Shown: positions 8,543 through 16,275 of the stretch, piece after piece
Layout of the letters: every line of letters begins with the position of its first letter
Position numbering within the stretch: position 1 is the first letter of the stretch
Source: Pseudomonas pudica
GTDB lineage: Bacteria; Pseudomonadota; Gammaproteobacteria; Pseudomonadales; Pseudomonadaceae
Direction of reading: 5' to 3'
Assembly: GCF_015680405.1 (NCBI RefSeq)
Contig: NZ_JADLJS010000019.1
Span: 1-64,000, forward strand
DNA length: 64,000 nucleotides
Program-made: the position numbers and the translations under genes
The notes under the pieces: model-generated
What the model was told of the DNA's origin: nothing
Seen by the model: the letters and a program-made list of their open reading frames with translations, nothing else
Database searches by the model: none

Positions 8543-9217
8543 TTAACTTGTCGCCGAGTCGACCTGTTCGAACAGTTTCCTGCACGCCTTTTTCTTGCAG
8601 CGCATCTCGACCGGCTTATCCTTCGCCAAGCCTTCATCACGAACGTCCAGCATGTGGCTGCATGCAGCGCATCCGTTGGGGAGGAGCGCGTGGTAGACGA
8701 GTGTGCTGATGCCGTCCCCAAGCATCCCGGCTCTTACGGCATGAGCTGCTGGCGCACTGGCCTCTACATGGCCACAGCTGCATTCTCCAGGCTTGTAGTC
8801 GTGGAGGGCTTTACAGTTGAGCTTGTGCCCGTGGACCGTCGGTGGCGCTGACGCGCGCTGGAACATCGTGACGTTGTGCACTCGCGGCTTAGACTTTGGC
8901 AAACCGATACCACCTGCACCGGTCATCGGCCCAACCGGAATCATGGGCAGCCCAGTCTCCGTCGCATCCCTCTCTGCCTCTTCTTGGGTCCACCAGAAGG
9001 CAGTACCAACCATCCAGGCTATTGGCTCGGGGTGGGGCTGTGGCTCTGGGTGCGTTTCGCGGTACCCCGCCAGGAACAGCAGGTAGTCGCTGTGTGTGCG
9101 CTGGTCTTCGAAGCCGGTGCTGTCCTTGCGCAGCTCCGCCTCGCCCAGTCCGAGCGGGTTGAGCCTGATGAACACATCGCGCGGGTCGGTGTTGCTGGAT
9201 CGGTTTTCTGTGGGCAT
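8543..9217 (-). CDS. Phage hypothetical protein with cysteine clusters
   Basis: 224 residues. The C-terminal half carries paired cysteines and histidines (CKALHDYKPGECSCGH, NGCAACSHMLD, MRCKKKACRKLF) that could bind zinc. The N-terminal half contains WMVGTAFWWTQEEAERDA, a short segment common in Pseudomonas phage hypothetical proteins. ATG at 9217. Divergent from the plus-strand ADP-ribosyltransferase-like gene at 9264. Confidence 0.65.
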   Translation of the reverse strand: MPTENRSSNTDPRDVFIRLNPLGLGEAELRKDSTGFEDQRTHSDYLLFLAGYRETHPEPQPHPEPIAWMVGTAFWWTQEEAERDATETGLPMIPVGPMTGAGGIGLPKSKPRVHNVTMFQRASAPPTVHGHKLNCKALHDYKPGECSCGHVEASAPAAHAVRAGMLGDGISTLVYHALLPNGCAACSHMLDVRDEGLAKDKPVEMRCKKKACRKLFEQVDSATS

Positions 9218-9263
9218 GGGGATACCTTGCGGCTATATTTTCCGCATTGATGAGGAGAAAAGA

Positions 9264-9722
9264 ATGCTCTATCGAGGTGTACGGTTAGACCATCACGAGG
9301 CAGCAGGAGGAAGAATTTGCCCGAGGGGTGGCCAAATAGAAGTGATTCCGCGACATGACGGGACAATCCGTTACGACGGTACGTTCACTTACGGCTACTC
9401 AGAAAACAACGCCGTGCGAGCTCACCACATTGAAAACGGCAAGTGGGGTGGGTGCTTCGTATCTACTTCTCGAAACTACGAGGTTGCCAAATTCTTTGCG
9501 ACTTCTGACGAATTTGGTCAGCAGTATCACGGTGTGGTCTACCACTTGGACGAAACCCTGTTCTCTCATCATGGCGTCGTCGCAAAGGAGTTTGACGATC
9601 CTCTATATCCCCAGGAGGAAGAGGTATCCATTAGGGCGGAGGATGGCGGCGAGATACCGGCAGGGGTCGTTGTGAAAGTGGAAGAGGTTTTCCACCCCAC
9701 TGCTTATCGGCGTAATACCTAA
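9264..9722 (+). CDS. ADP-ribosyltransferase-like (ART) protein
   Basis: 152 residues starting at ATG 9264 behind GAGGAGAAAAG. Features match the R-S-E class of mono-ADP-ribosyltransferases: R4 in MLYRGVR, S67-T-S69 in CFVSTSRNYEVAKFFAT, a following GVVYHLD strand, and E118-E-E120 in QEEEVSI leading into a PAG(V) strand. Such enzymes move ADP-ribose from NAD+ to a target. The protein is small, single-domain and has no signal peptide, so it would act in the cytoplasm, as T4 ModA does. It is alone on the plus strand with its own TATATT promoter-like sequence. Target unknown; fold assignment is by motif only. Confidence 0.55.
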   Translation: MLYRGVRLDHHEAAGGRICPRGGQIEVIPRHDGTIRYDGTFTYGYSENNAVRAHHIENGKWGGCFVSTSRNYEVAKFFATSDEFGQQYHGVVYHLDETLFSHHGVVAKEFDDPLYPQEEEVSIRAEDGGEIPAGVVVKVEEVFHPTAYRRNT

Positions 9723-10642
9723 GCGGCCAACAACAATGCCTCAATCACCCTCTGCCCAGCCAACGGCGGTACCGCATTGCCGGCCATATGCATGGTAAGC
9801 CTGTGGTTGTCTGGGCGCAGGGTGTCGGCCGGGAACGACATGGCGGCCAAGGCCTCGTTGGCGCTGAGCATCCGCATGCGGTCGCCGTCGACCAGGGCCC
9901 AACGGTCCAGGGTGGTGATGGTGCCGATCGGCCGGTTGATGTCGCGGCCGGTGGTGCCGGAGCCTTTGCCGTAGTAAGGCATGATGAACCGGTCCCCGAA
10001 GCGCTGGCGCCCGTTGCGCACCCGGTCGAGCGTGGCCTGGGCCCGGCCTGGTTTCTCGATCTGTGACCAGCGGCCGGCGTCGAAGTCGAGGAAGCTGCTT
10101 GCCGGCACATGCCGCTCCTGCGGTAACTGCAGCATCAGCGGGGCCCTGCTGCGCGTCAGGACCATGAACAGGCGCACCCGGTGCTGCGGAACGCCGAGGT
10201 CCGCGCAGTCCACGATGTGCGGCGCACACTGGTAGCCCATCGCTTGGATGGCCTGCAGCCAAGCCGGGTAGAGGAGCCAGTCGGTGAACTCCGGCACGTT
10301 CTCGATCACTGCTGCCTGCGGCCGGTGGAATTCCAGAGCAGATACCGGCGCCCAGGCCGTCGAGCGCGATGCGTCATGCTCGGGGTTGCCCGACTTCTTG
10401 CCGCGGGCCTTGGCGTGGCCCTGGCAGCAGGGCGAGGCCAGCAGGATATCGTGGGACGGTACCTGCTCCCAGCGCGCCTGATGCAGGTCTTGGCAGACAT
10501 GCTGCGTCTCTGGATGGTTGGCGCTGTGCCATTCAACGGCTACCGGCCAGTGGTTTGCCGCCCAGAGCACCTGGACGCCTGCGGCGCGCGCGCCGGTGCT
10601 CCATCCGCCGAGGCCGGCGAACAGGTCGATTGCTGTGGTCAT
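9719..10642 (-). CDS. dcm: DNA cytosine-5 methyltransferase
   Basis: 307 residues with the ordered C5-methyltransferase motifs: I DLFAGLGGWS (6-15), IV ASPCCQGH with the catalytic cysteine, VI ENVPEF, VIII QHRVRLF, and X GNAVPP near the end. It methylates C5 of a cytosine in an unknown site. The gene has no restriction partner, so it is the second orphan methyltransferase of this prophage, presumably an anti-restriction function. Its stop overlaps the end of the converging ART-like gene by 4 bp. Confidence 0.9.
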   Translation of the reverse strand: MTTAIDLFAGLGGWSTGARAAGVQVLWAANHWPVAVEWHSANHPETQHVCQDLHQARWEQVPSHDILLASPCCQGHAKARGKKSGNPEHDASRSTAWAPVSALEFHRPQAAVIENVPEFTDWLLYPAWLQAIQAMGYQCAPHIVDCADLGVPQHRVRLFMVLTRSRAPLMLQLPQERHVPASSFLDFDAGRWSQIEKPGRAQATLDRVRNGRQRFGDRFIMPYYGKGSGTTGRDINRPIGTITTLDRWALVDGDRMRMLSANEALAAMSFPADTLRPDNHRLTMHMAGNAVPPLAGQRVIEALLLAA

Positions 10643-10694
10643 AGTGTTAATCCCGGCGCTATATTGCCGGCTCCGCTTTCATGGAGTTGGTGAC

Positions 10695-10976
10695 ATGGTT
10701 CAGGAAATGCCTATCGAGTTCTTGGACTCGACCAACCTGGAGCTCTACGACTCGATCTCAATATCGGTAATAGAAACCGGCCAGGAAATTCTGCTGTGGG
10801 AAAGAGATTCACTTCCTAAGCCGCTCGGCAATGTGGTGCAAGACGAAGATCGTCTTCAGTTCCAGGCGAATACGGCTCTATCGAATGGACAGGTGGCGCT
10901 TATCAGTGCAAAGCTGCGAGAAAGGATCAGGTCGAAAGGATTTCATCACTCGATCACTGATCAGCTGAACCGCTGA
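10695..10976 (+). CDS. Hypothetical protein
   Basis: 93 residues from ATG 10695 (GGAG eight bases upstream). Acidic N-terminal half (EFLDSTNLELYDS) and a basic C terminus. No family recognised. It diverges from the cytosine methyltransferase; the 52-bp gap contains GCTATATTGCCGG, similar to GCTATATTTTCCG before the ART-like gene, suggesting both plus-strand genes use like promoters. Confidence 0.6.
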   Translation: MVQEMPIEFLDSTNLELYDSISISVIETGQEILLWERDSLPKPLGNVVQDEDRLQFQANTALSNGQVALISAKLRERIRSKGFHHSITDQLNR

Positions 10977-11089
10977 AATCGCCCTCGCCGGGGAGGCGTT
11001 ATCGTTGAATAGGGGAAGGCGCCGTAGTTGGCGCGCGTTGTTCTGGTGAGCTATCAATCCATGGTTGACTCGACCTGGTGGAGGTCGCC

Positions 11090-11269
11090 ATGACACTGAA
11101 AAGCGATACCAAGGCCCTTGCCTCGATCGAGGAAGAAGCCCGGGCAATGCTTAAAAAGATCGGGCTGCCGGATGACCACCTGAAGAAGGAAATGGTCATC
11201 TGCCTGCGCCAGATCATCGCGATTGCGCGCTACCGGAAAGGCCTGGGCGCCGACTCTGTCCTTGAATAG
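11090..11269 (+). CDS. Small hypothetical protein
   Basis: 59 residues, highly charged and helical (TLKSDTKALASIEEEARAML), with a good ribosome site (GGAGG seven bases before ATG 11090). No family recognised. Sits with other small plus-strand genes in the left arm. Confidence 0.6.
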   Translation: MTLKSDTKALASIEEEARAMLKKIGLPDDHLKKEMVICLRQIIAIARYRKGLGADSVLE

Positions 11270-11362
11270 GAGAAGGCGCTGGCGGGCAGCGCTTGGTGTC
11301 AGTTTTTGCGGAAGGATTCAATCTTTGGTATAACGCCCGACCATTTCACAGGAAGGATCCTT

Positions 11363-11533
11363 ATGAAACGCACCATCATTGGCGCCATGCTCGTTGCTGT
11401 CACTGCGCTGTCGTTGAGCGGCTGCTTCGAATCCGAGGCCGAAGAGAAGGCGAAGGAGCAGCAAGAGGCCAGCGAAAAACTCTGGGAAATCACGCCGCCA
11501 GACCGGAGCAAGGACCAAGGGTTCAAACCCTAA
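11363..11533 (+). CDS. Small lipoprotein
   Basis: 56 residues with a lipoprotein signal: MKRTIIGAMLVAVTALSLSG then C21. The mature part is a short charged helix (ESEAEEKAKEQQEASEKLWE) and tail. AGGAAGGA precedes the ATG and GGTATAAC lies upstream as a possible -10. A strong terminator follows at 11551, so it is a self-contained transcription unit, the typical form of a prophage moron gene. Confidence 0.65.
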   Translation: MKRTIIGAMLVAVTALSLSGCFESEAEEKAKEQQEASEKLWEITPPDRSKDQGFKP

Positions 11534-11550
11534 TTCAAAGCAGTTCTTAT

Positions 11551-11574
11551 CGCCGCCGAAAAGGGCGGCGTTTT
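11551..11574 (+). terminator. Rho-independent terminator after lipoprotein gene
   Basis: Perfect 7-bp stem CGCCGCC / GGCGGCG with loop GAAAAG, followed by TTTT. Ends the small lipoprotein transcript. Confidence 0.8.
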
Positions 11575-11611
11575 CATATGCCCGGTGGCGCTGGCGGGCA
11601 GAGCCGGAGGG

Positions 11612-12205
11612 TCAGGCGGCAGCGGCGTCTTCAGCCGCAGGCTTTGGCTGGTAGACCAGCGTGCCGTCGAGGATGGCATCCTTGATCGCTTCGAACTCCC
11701 AGGCGTAGTACTGCGACTCGACGTAAACCCGCAGTTCGGGGTAGTCGTGCTGCTTTCGGCGAATGAAGGCATCGGCCGCTTCCTTGGTAAAGTGGCTGTT
11801 CACGATTTCCCAGCGCTTGTTCCAGCCGGTGACGGTGTGGTCGTCGAGTTCGGCCAAGAACTCCCACTGGTCATCAGTATCGAGCTCTAGGAAATCGCAT
11901 TCGTGGCCGACCTGGACCGCCTGGTTGATCTCCTGCTGCTCTTCCTCGTCGAGATCTGCCCAGTATTCTTCAGGGCTGAACCACCTGTTGTCTTCCAGGC
12001 AGACCACTAAGCCCTCGGCGTAGTCAGCCTCATAGCCGTAGTCGATTCGCTTCTGCTGCACGGTAAACAGCGCGCAGGCCGTGTGGTGCCACTTCACACC
12101 CTGGCCGTTGCAGTGATGGCGAAGGCGGTTAACGAAGTCCGACCAGGTATCGGCGGTCATCGGGTGGCCGGTTGCCAGGCTCGGGCTGGCTTCAGTATCG
12201 CTCAT
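11612..12205 (-). CDS. Phage hypothetical protein, acidic
   Basis: 197 residues from ATG 12205, preceded by GGAGAAAGCC; the longer frame upstream is antisense to the next gene. Acidic with many aromatic residues (SPEEYWADLDEEEQQEI, LDTDDQWEFLAELDD), ending in an alanine-rich tail. No known domain. It belongs to the leftward operon but is separated from the rest of it by the AT-rich insert at 12.3-14.2 kb. Confidence 0.65.
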   Translation of the reverse strand: MSDTEASPSLATGHPMTADTWSDFVNRLRHHCNGQGVKWHHTACALFTVQQKRIDYGYEADYAEGLVVCLEDNRWFSPEEYWADLDEEEQQEINQAVQVGHECDFLELDTDDQWEFLAELDDHTVTGWNKRWEIVNSHFTKEAADAFIRRKQHDYPELRVYVESQYYAWEFEAIKDAILDGTLVYQPKPAAEDAAAA

Positions 12206-12246
12206 GGCTTTCTCCATGCATGCGCCGCCCTCCGTGGCCGGATGCG

Positions 12247-12262
12247 GCATGGTGGCAATTTG
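12247..12262 (+). repeat. Direct repeat upstream of HNH-like gene (copy 1)
   Basis: GCATGGTGGCAATTTG recurs at 13222-13237 as GCATGGTGGCGATCTG, with further partial match just upstream. The two copies stand 74 and 64 bp before the starts of the two genes of the AT-rich module, so they may be shared promoter or regulatory elements, or the edges of an inserted unit. Confidence 0.5.
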
Positions 12263-12320
12263 CCAAAAAATGGCGTATGAAGTATTCCACAGTATGTTCT
12301 CGGAAATATGTGAGATAAAA

Positions 12321-13175
12321 ATGTCTGAGGAAGTAAAGCGTCTAACCCCGCTCTCTGGGACTCTGCGTGAGTTATTTTTGAAGTCAGGAAATTTATGTGC
12401 TTTTCCTGAGTGTACAAATTTAATGATGAATGCGAGCGGTGTTTTCATAGGGCAAATTTGTCACATAGAGGCGGCTGAGGAAGGAGGTGAACGCTTTAAT
12501 CCTTTTATGAGCAACGAAGAGCGTCGTCAGTTTGATAACTTAATGCTGATGTGTTACGAGCATCATCAAGTTACGAATGACGTTAGCCTGTATACGGTGG
12601 AACGGTTAAAAGGTATGAAACTCCAGCATGAGCTGAGGTTTTCTGATCCGGGAAGGGTGATTTTTGATTCCTTCAAGGATTGGACCATAGATTACACCTT
12701 CACCAAGCCACAAAACATGAATGGGCTTTTCCCATTTTGCTGGGGGACGCTAGATAATGAAAGTAAGGTTAATTACCTAAAAAGTGTTGATGAATATATT
12801 GATAAATTCCAGGCTGTACCTCTAGACTTACGAGTTTTTCTCGGAAAGGTTGTGGCTAGGATGCAGCGCGTAAAGGATACCGGTGCAGTTGTTAAATACG
12901 GATGGAGCGAGCGGGCTATTGCTGTTCATGATTTATCCGGTGCGTTCAGGATGTCACTGCATGAAATTTTTGAGTATGGGAATAGGTTGCAATCATACGG
13001 TGTTGCCTCTATCGATGAGAAAAATGATTGGAGTGTTGGAGCTTATTTAGTATTTACATTGCACGAGGTAAGTGACTGGCCGTTCTGGAGTGATCTTGCT
13101 TCGTACTGTGAGGCGACCAACCAGTCAATAGACGCATTTGCTGTAAGTATGGATTTTGCTCTGCTAGATGCTTGA
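12321..13175 (+). CDS. HNH-like putative nuclease (defence-module candidate)
   Basis: 284 residues. The N-terminal third has a His-Me finger pattern: C26 and C31 in LCAFPECTN, IGQICHIEAAE with H48, then FDNLMLMCYEHHQVTN supplying the conserved N73 and the C78/H81/H82 cluster. This is the arrangement of HNH proteins that open with a CxxxxC knuckle. Residues 115-284 match nothing I know and may be a sensor or partner domain. ATG 12321 has only a weak ribosome site. The DNA is clearly more AT-rich than the neighbouring phage genes and the strand is opposite, indicating separate acquisition. Probably works with the TIR-like gene that follows. Confidence 0.65.
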   Translation: MSEEVKRLTPLSGTLRELFLKSGNLCAFPECTNLMMNASGVFIGQICHIEAAEEGGERFNPFMSNEERRQFDNLMLMCYEHHQVTNDVSLYTVERLKGMKLQHELRFSDPGRVIFDSFKDWTIDYTFTKPQNMNGLFPFCWGTLDNESKVNYLKSVDEYIDKFQAVPLDLRVFLGKVVARMQRVKDTGAVVKYGWSERAIAVHDLSGAFRMSLHEIFEYGNRLQSYGVASIDEKNDWSVGAYLVFTLHEVSDWPFWSDLASYCEATNQSIDAFAVSMDFALLDA

Positions 13176-13221
13176 TCAGGTTTCCAGGGCCAGCTTATTA
13201 GGTGCCCTGTTGCCGCTGGGC

Positions 13222-13237
13222 GCATGGTGGCGATCTG
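13222..13237 (+). repeat. Direct repeat upstream of TIR-like gene (copy 2)
   Basis: GCATGGTGGCGATCTG, 14 of 16 identical to the copy at 12247-12262. A TAGAAT hexamer four bases downstream (13241-13246) could be a -10 element. Confidence 0.5.
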
Positions 13238-13285
13238 GTTTAGAATGCAATCCTTCATTTTCGAAGGGATTTTCGAGGACAGCAC

Positions 13286-14155
13286 GTGATTAAGAACAAA
13301 GAAGATCAAAGTAAAAGCGAAATTACATCGAAAGCATCGAGTGTGCTAAAGAAAGCTTTTATAGTTACTCCCATCGGAAGTGGAGATAGCGCAACTCGTC
13401 GCGCGGCTGATGGGTTGATAAATTCTGTGTTGAGGCCACTTTTGAATGACATGGGTTTTGAACTGGTCGTGGCTCATGAGATATCTCTCACTGGCTCTAT
13501 CACCCGCCAGGTGCTTGAGTATATCTTGGAGTCGGAATTGGTCATCGCCAACCTTTCGGAGCTGAACCCGAACGTGATGTATGAATTAGCTGTTCGGCAC
13601 TGTACGGGGAAAGCTGTTGTGACAATTGCAGAAGAGGGGACCCGGTTACCCTTCGATATAGCTGATCAGCGCACAATTTTTTATAAAAATGATATGCGTG
13701 GAGTGTTTGAACTTCGGCCATTACTTGTTGAGGCAATTGAAGAATCTATTTCCCGAGGCGAGCAAGATAATCCTATTACCAGGGTTAGCAATCATCGTGC
13801 CTTAATGGAGTCTTTAGGGCAAGGCGATGCGAAAGCGATTTTGATCGATCGCTTGGATAATATTGAGGGGCTTTTACGGGGGCTTACGGCTGCAACCAAT
13901 AGCCCCTCTGAATCATCAATCGCCTTAGTTGTTTCTGGTGATGAGGAGTCAATGGATGGTTTTATTAATACATTGGCTTCTTTTGGTCGAAAGGTGCATG
14001 TGAGAAAGACCTTGGCAAGCAAGGGTGGAGTTTTGGAATCAACGATAAATGTAACTGGCGCACAGAAGGTTGATGTCCAGCTGCTTTCTGATATTGCAGG
14101 TAAAAACGGAGTGACAATTAGGAAGCTGGCAACCTCAGTGGCTCATCTTAATTAA
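13286..14155 (+). CDS. TIR / nucleoside deoxyribosyltransferase-like effector candidate
   Basis: 289 residues from a GTG with GAGGACAGCAC upstream. Residues 24-135 follow a pattern shared by proteins related to nucleoside 2-deoxyribosyltransferases and TIR domains: AFIVTPIGSGDSATRRAADG, a GFELVVAHEIS strand, SELVIANLSELNPNVMYELA with E100 at the likely catalytic place, and LPFDIADQRTIFY. Relatives of this domain cleave NAD+ or nucleosides and often serve as abortive-infection effectors. Residues 190-289 form a separate domain not recognised. AT-rich, as is the HNH-like gene 110 bp upstream. A defence role is inference from domain type and context. Confidence 0.6.
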   Translation: MIKNKEDQSKSEITSKASSVLKKAFIVTPIGSGDSATRRAADGLINSVLRPLLNDMGFELVVAHEISLTGSITRQVLEYILESELVIANLSELNPNVMYELAVRHCTGKAVVTIAEEGTRLPFDIADQRTIFYKNDMRGVFELRPLLVEAIEESISRGEQDNPITRVSNHRALMESLGQGDAKAILIDRLDNIEGLLRGLTAATNSPSESSIALVVSGDEESMDGFINTLASFGRKVHVRKTLASKGGVLESTINVTGAQKVDVQLLSDIAGKNGVTIRKLATSVAHLN

Positions 14156-14253
14156 TTCATTTAGTAGTCGGTTTTGGTTTTTCAAATTTTAATCTGTCTA
14201 CATTGATTGAAGCGCCACAAAATTACAAGTCTTAGCTGTGGCGCTTAGCCGAG

Positions 14254-15069
14254 TCACTTTGCCTCAAACGTGCCCAATGCCAGCTTGGCGGACTCGCCTA
14301 CTTTCTCCTCAAGAACCCGCTTGAACTCTTGAGCAACGGCTTCACGTTGCAATTCCTCTCGGAGCCAGCGCAGCTTTAGCACCGGCTGCGAGCCGCTGGT
14401 GATGACAGACATGCGCAAGCGGATCACTTGCTCGCCCAGGCCCTCGAACGGAATGACCTTGAATTCCAGCCAGGCCGGTAGGGTTTCTTTGCTGCTGGCC
14501 TCGATCTGGTCCATGGTGCTGCGGCTGGCGCGGGATTCACCTACGGCGTGGTCGCTCTCGGACGATGCCTTCACGGTGATGGTGCGAACTGCGGCGATCG
14601 CTTTGGCGATGGTCATGGTCTGGCCATCCTCATCGGTGGCGGACAAGTGCTGGTTCCAGTCTTCGATCCAGTCGCTCATGGCCTTCTGCACCAGACTCTG
14701 TCCGCACACCGCTTGAACTGCGGCAAACGCAGCCGAGGCCTTGAGGCGCAGAACGGCGCGATCATCGGCGTGGCCCGGATCGTCGGCGGTACCGATGTTG
14801 AACAGCACGATGCAGCTCATGTTGTCCTGGTCGATGAAGCCGCGGGCTGCTGGCGCGGCGCGCTCGACAACGTAGGCGCTGTAGTCAGCCAGTGAGTGAG
14901 TGGAGTAGGTGCCACGGAAGCGGTTGCGGCCGGCCTGGTAGCGTTCCAGGTCAACCACGTTGAAGTTCTGCGGGAGGACGGCCACTTGGCCGAGAGCCGG
15001 CAGCTGGATGCCAGCTGCGGCGACGGCGTTTTCTTGAATCAGTTCGATAGCTTCTTTGCTGAGGGACAT
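14254..15069 (-). CDS. YfdQ-like (DUF2303) phage protein
   Basis: 271 residues resembling the DUF2303/YfdQ family found in early regions of many siphophages and in E. coli prophage CPS-53. Typical features: SKEAIELIQENA start and the central LADYSAYVVERA. Function is unknown in the family. ATG 15069; followed upstream by the co-oriented gene at 15443. Confidence 0.78.
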   Translation of the reverse strand: MSLSKEAIELIQENAVAAAGIQLPALGQVAVLPQNFNVVDLERYQAGRNRFRGTYSTHSLADYSAYVVERAAPAARGFIDQDNMSCIVLFNIGTADDPGHADDRAVLRLKASAAFAAVQAVCGQSLVQKAMSDWIEDWNQHLSATDEDGQTMTIAKAIAAVRTITVKASSESDHAVGESRASRSTMDQIEASSKETLPAWLEFKVIPFEGLGEQVIRLRMSVITSGSQPVLKLRWLREELQREAVAQEFKRVLEEKVGESAKLALGTFEAK

Positions 15070-15095
15070 GCGCTTTTCCTTGTGGGTGCGGTGAA

Positions 15096-15443
15096 TTACG
15101 AGCGTGGGTGAACAGGTGCTTCTTCACGGGTGAAGAGCTGGTCGTGTTTTTCGGGGAACAGGGAGAGCTTTCCGCCGGAGCCGACGTGCATCGGGGTATC
15201 CAGGCTGGTGTTCTCGCTGCGGGTGCCGCGTTTGGTTGGGGCCTTGTACTCAAGCTTGTGCTTGATCTTCACCTGGCTGGACTCACCGACACGGCTGAAG
15301 TCCAGGATGATGGTCACCTTGCCGGCTTTGCCGTGATCCACCACGCCGGCGGCGACTTCAGACAGGGCGTGTCCGACCTGGCTGGCGAAGGCGCCGCCGT
15401 TCAGCTCTTCGAGGAACTCGGCAGTATTGGTTGGGGTGGACAT
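15096..15443 (-). CDS. Phage hypothetical protein paired with YfdQ-like gene
   Basis: 115 residues from ATG 15443. A beta-rich centre (GKVTIILDFSRVGESSQVKIKHKLEYKAP) is followed by a polar tail. A gene of this kind directly upstream of a DUF2303 gene is a recurrent pair in phages; no function is known. Confidence 0.7.
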   Translation of the reverse strand: MSTPTNTAEFLEELNGGAFASQVGHALSEVAAGVVDHGKAGKVTIILDFSRVGESSQVKIKHKLEYKAPTKRGTRSENTSLDTPMHVGSGGKLSLFPEKHDQLFTREEAPVHPRS

Positions 15444-15531
15444 TGCTTCGACTCCTTGGGATGGATGCCGCTTGGCGGCAAAGTGATGTGCTGCTGGCGC
15501 CGGCCGTGCCGGACGCGTGAGGTGATGCGTT

Positions 15532-15990
15532 TCATGCTGCTTTCTGCTGATTCCAGGCGCCGACAGCGGCAAAGATCTTGGCGGCCTCTGCTTCGTCGAG
15601 CGTTGTGTCGGTAGGGATGGCGATCCAGCCGGCCGCCACCAGGTGATTAGGGTTGGCCGTGGCCCGCAGGTCGGTGTAGGTCGCCTCGATCACGTCGGTC
15701 AGGTGCTCGGCGCGGTAGCTGCCTTGCGGTGCAACCTCGATCGACTTGTTGTACCGCTCGCCGAACTCGGTCCGACACAACACGCTGAGGTAGATCGTCC
15801 AGCGGTGCGGGATATCGCAGACCGCGTCGACGATTTGGCGCACCCGGATCTGCCTGAGGTTCTTCCAGTTGATCAGCACCTGCTGGCCGCTGGGGTCGAT
15901 GTTCACCACGGCGGCGTGGTTGGCCGAGACCAGCGCCCGGCAAGTCCGCTCCAGGCGTGCCCGCATGTTGTGGGGTTTGCGCTTGCTCAT
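15532..15990 (-). CDS. Phage hypothetical protein
   Basis: 152 residues from ATG 15990 (MSKRKPHNMRARLERT), basic at the start, central INWKNLRQIRVRQIVDAV and IPHRWTIYLSVLCRT. No family recognised. Overlaps the upstream gene by 4 bp. Confidence 0.65.
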   Translation of the reverse strand: MSKRKPHNMRARLERTCRALVSANHAAVVNIDPSGQQVLINWKNLRQIRVRQIVDAVCDIPHRWTIYLSVLCRTEFGERYNKSIEVAPQGSYRAEHLTDVIEATYTDLRATANPNHLVAAGWIAIPTDTTLDEAEAAKIFAAVGAWNQQKAA

Positions 15991-16256
15991 TGCCGAGTGC
16001 CTGTCTTGCTTGCCGCCCCGGCTTCCATCGCATCCACGAACCGAATCGCGGCCCGGTAGCTGAAGGCGAAGCCCTGGACGGCGCCCGTGGCGATCTCCAC
16101 CACATCCCACGTGCCGGCCTTCCCGAATGCCTGGTAGCGCGGCGAACCTGCGCTGACTTTTGCCATGGCTTCCGCCTTGACCAATTTGCTGTACTCGAGC
16201 AGGGCTTTGAGCCCTTCCACCTTCTCTTGGAAGGCCTGGTGCATTGTTGTCTGCAT
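15987..16256 (-). CDS. Phage hypothetical protein
   Basis: 89 residues from ATG 16256 with GGGGA upstream. N-terminal amphipathic helix (AFQEKVEGLKALLEYSKLVKAEAMAKV) and a small C-terminal domain. No family recognised. Coupled to the next gene by a 4-bp overlap. Confidence 0.62.
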   Translation of the reverse strand: MQTTMHQAFQEKVEGLKALLEYSKLVKAEAMAKVSAGSPRYQAFGKAGTWDVVEIATGAVQGFAFSYRAAIRFVDAMEAGAASKTGTRQ

Positions 16257-16275
16257 TGGGTGATCCCCGGGTGGG

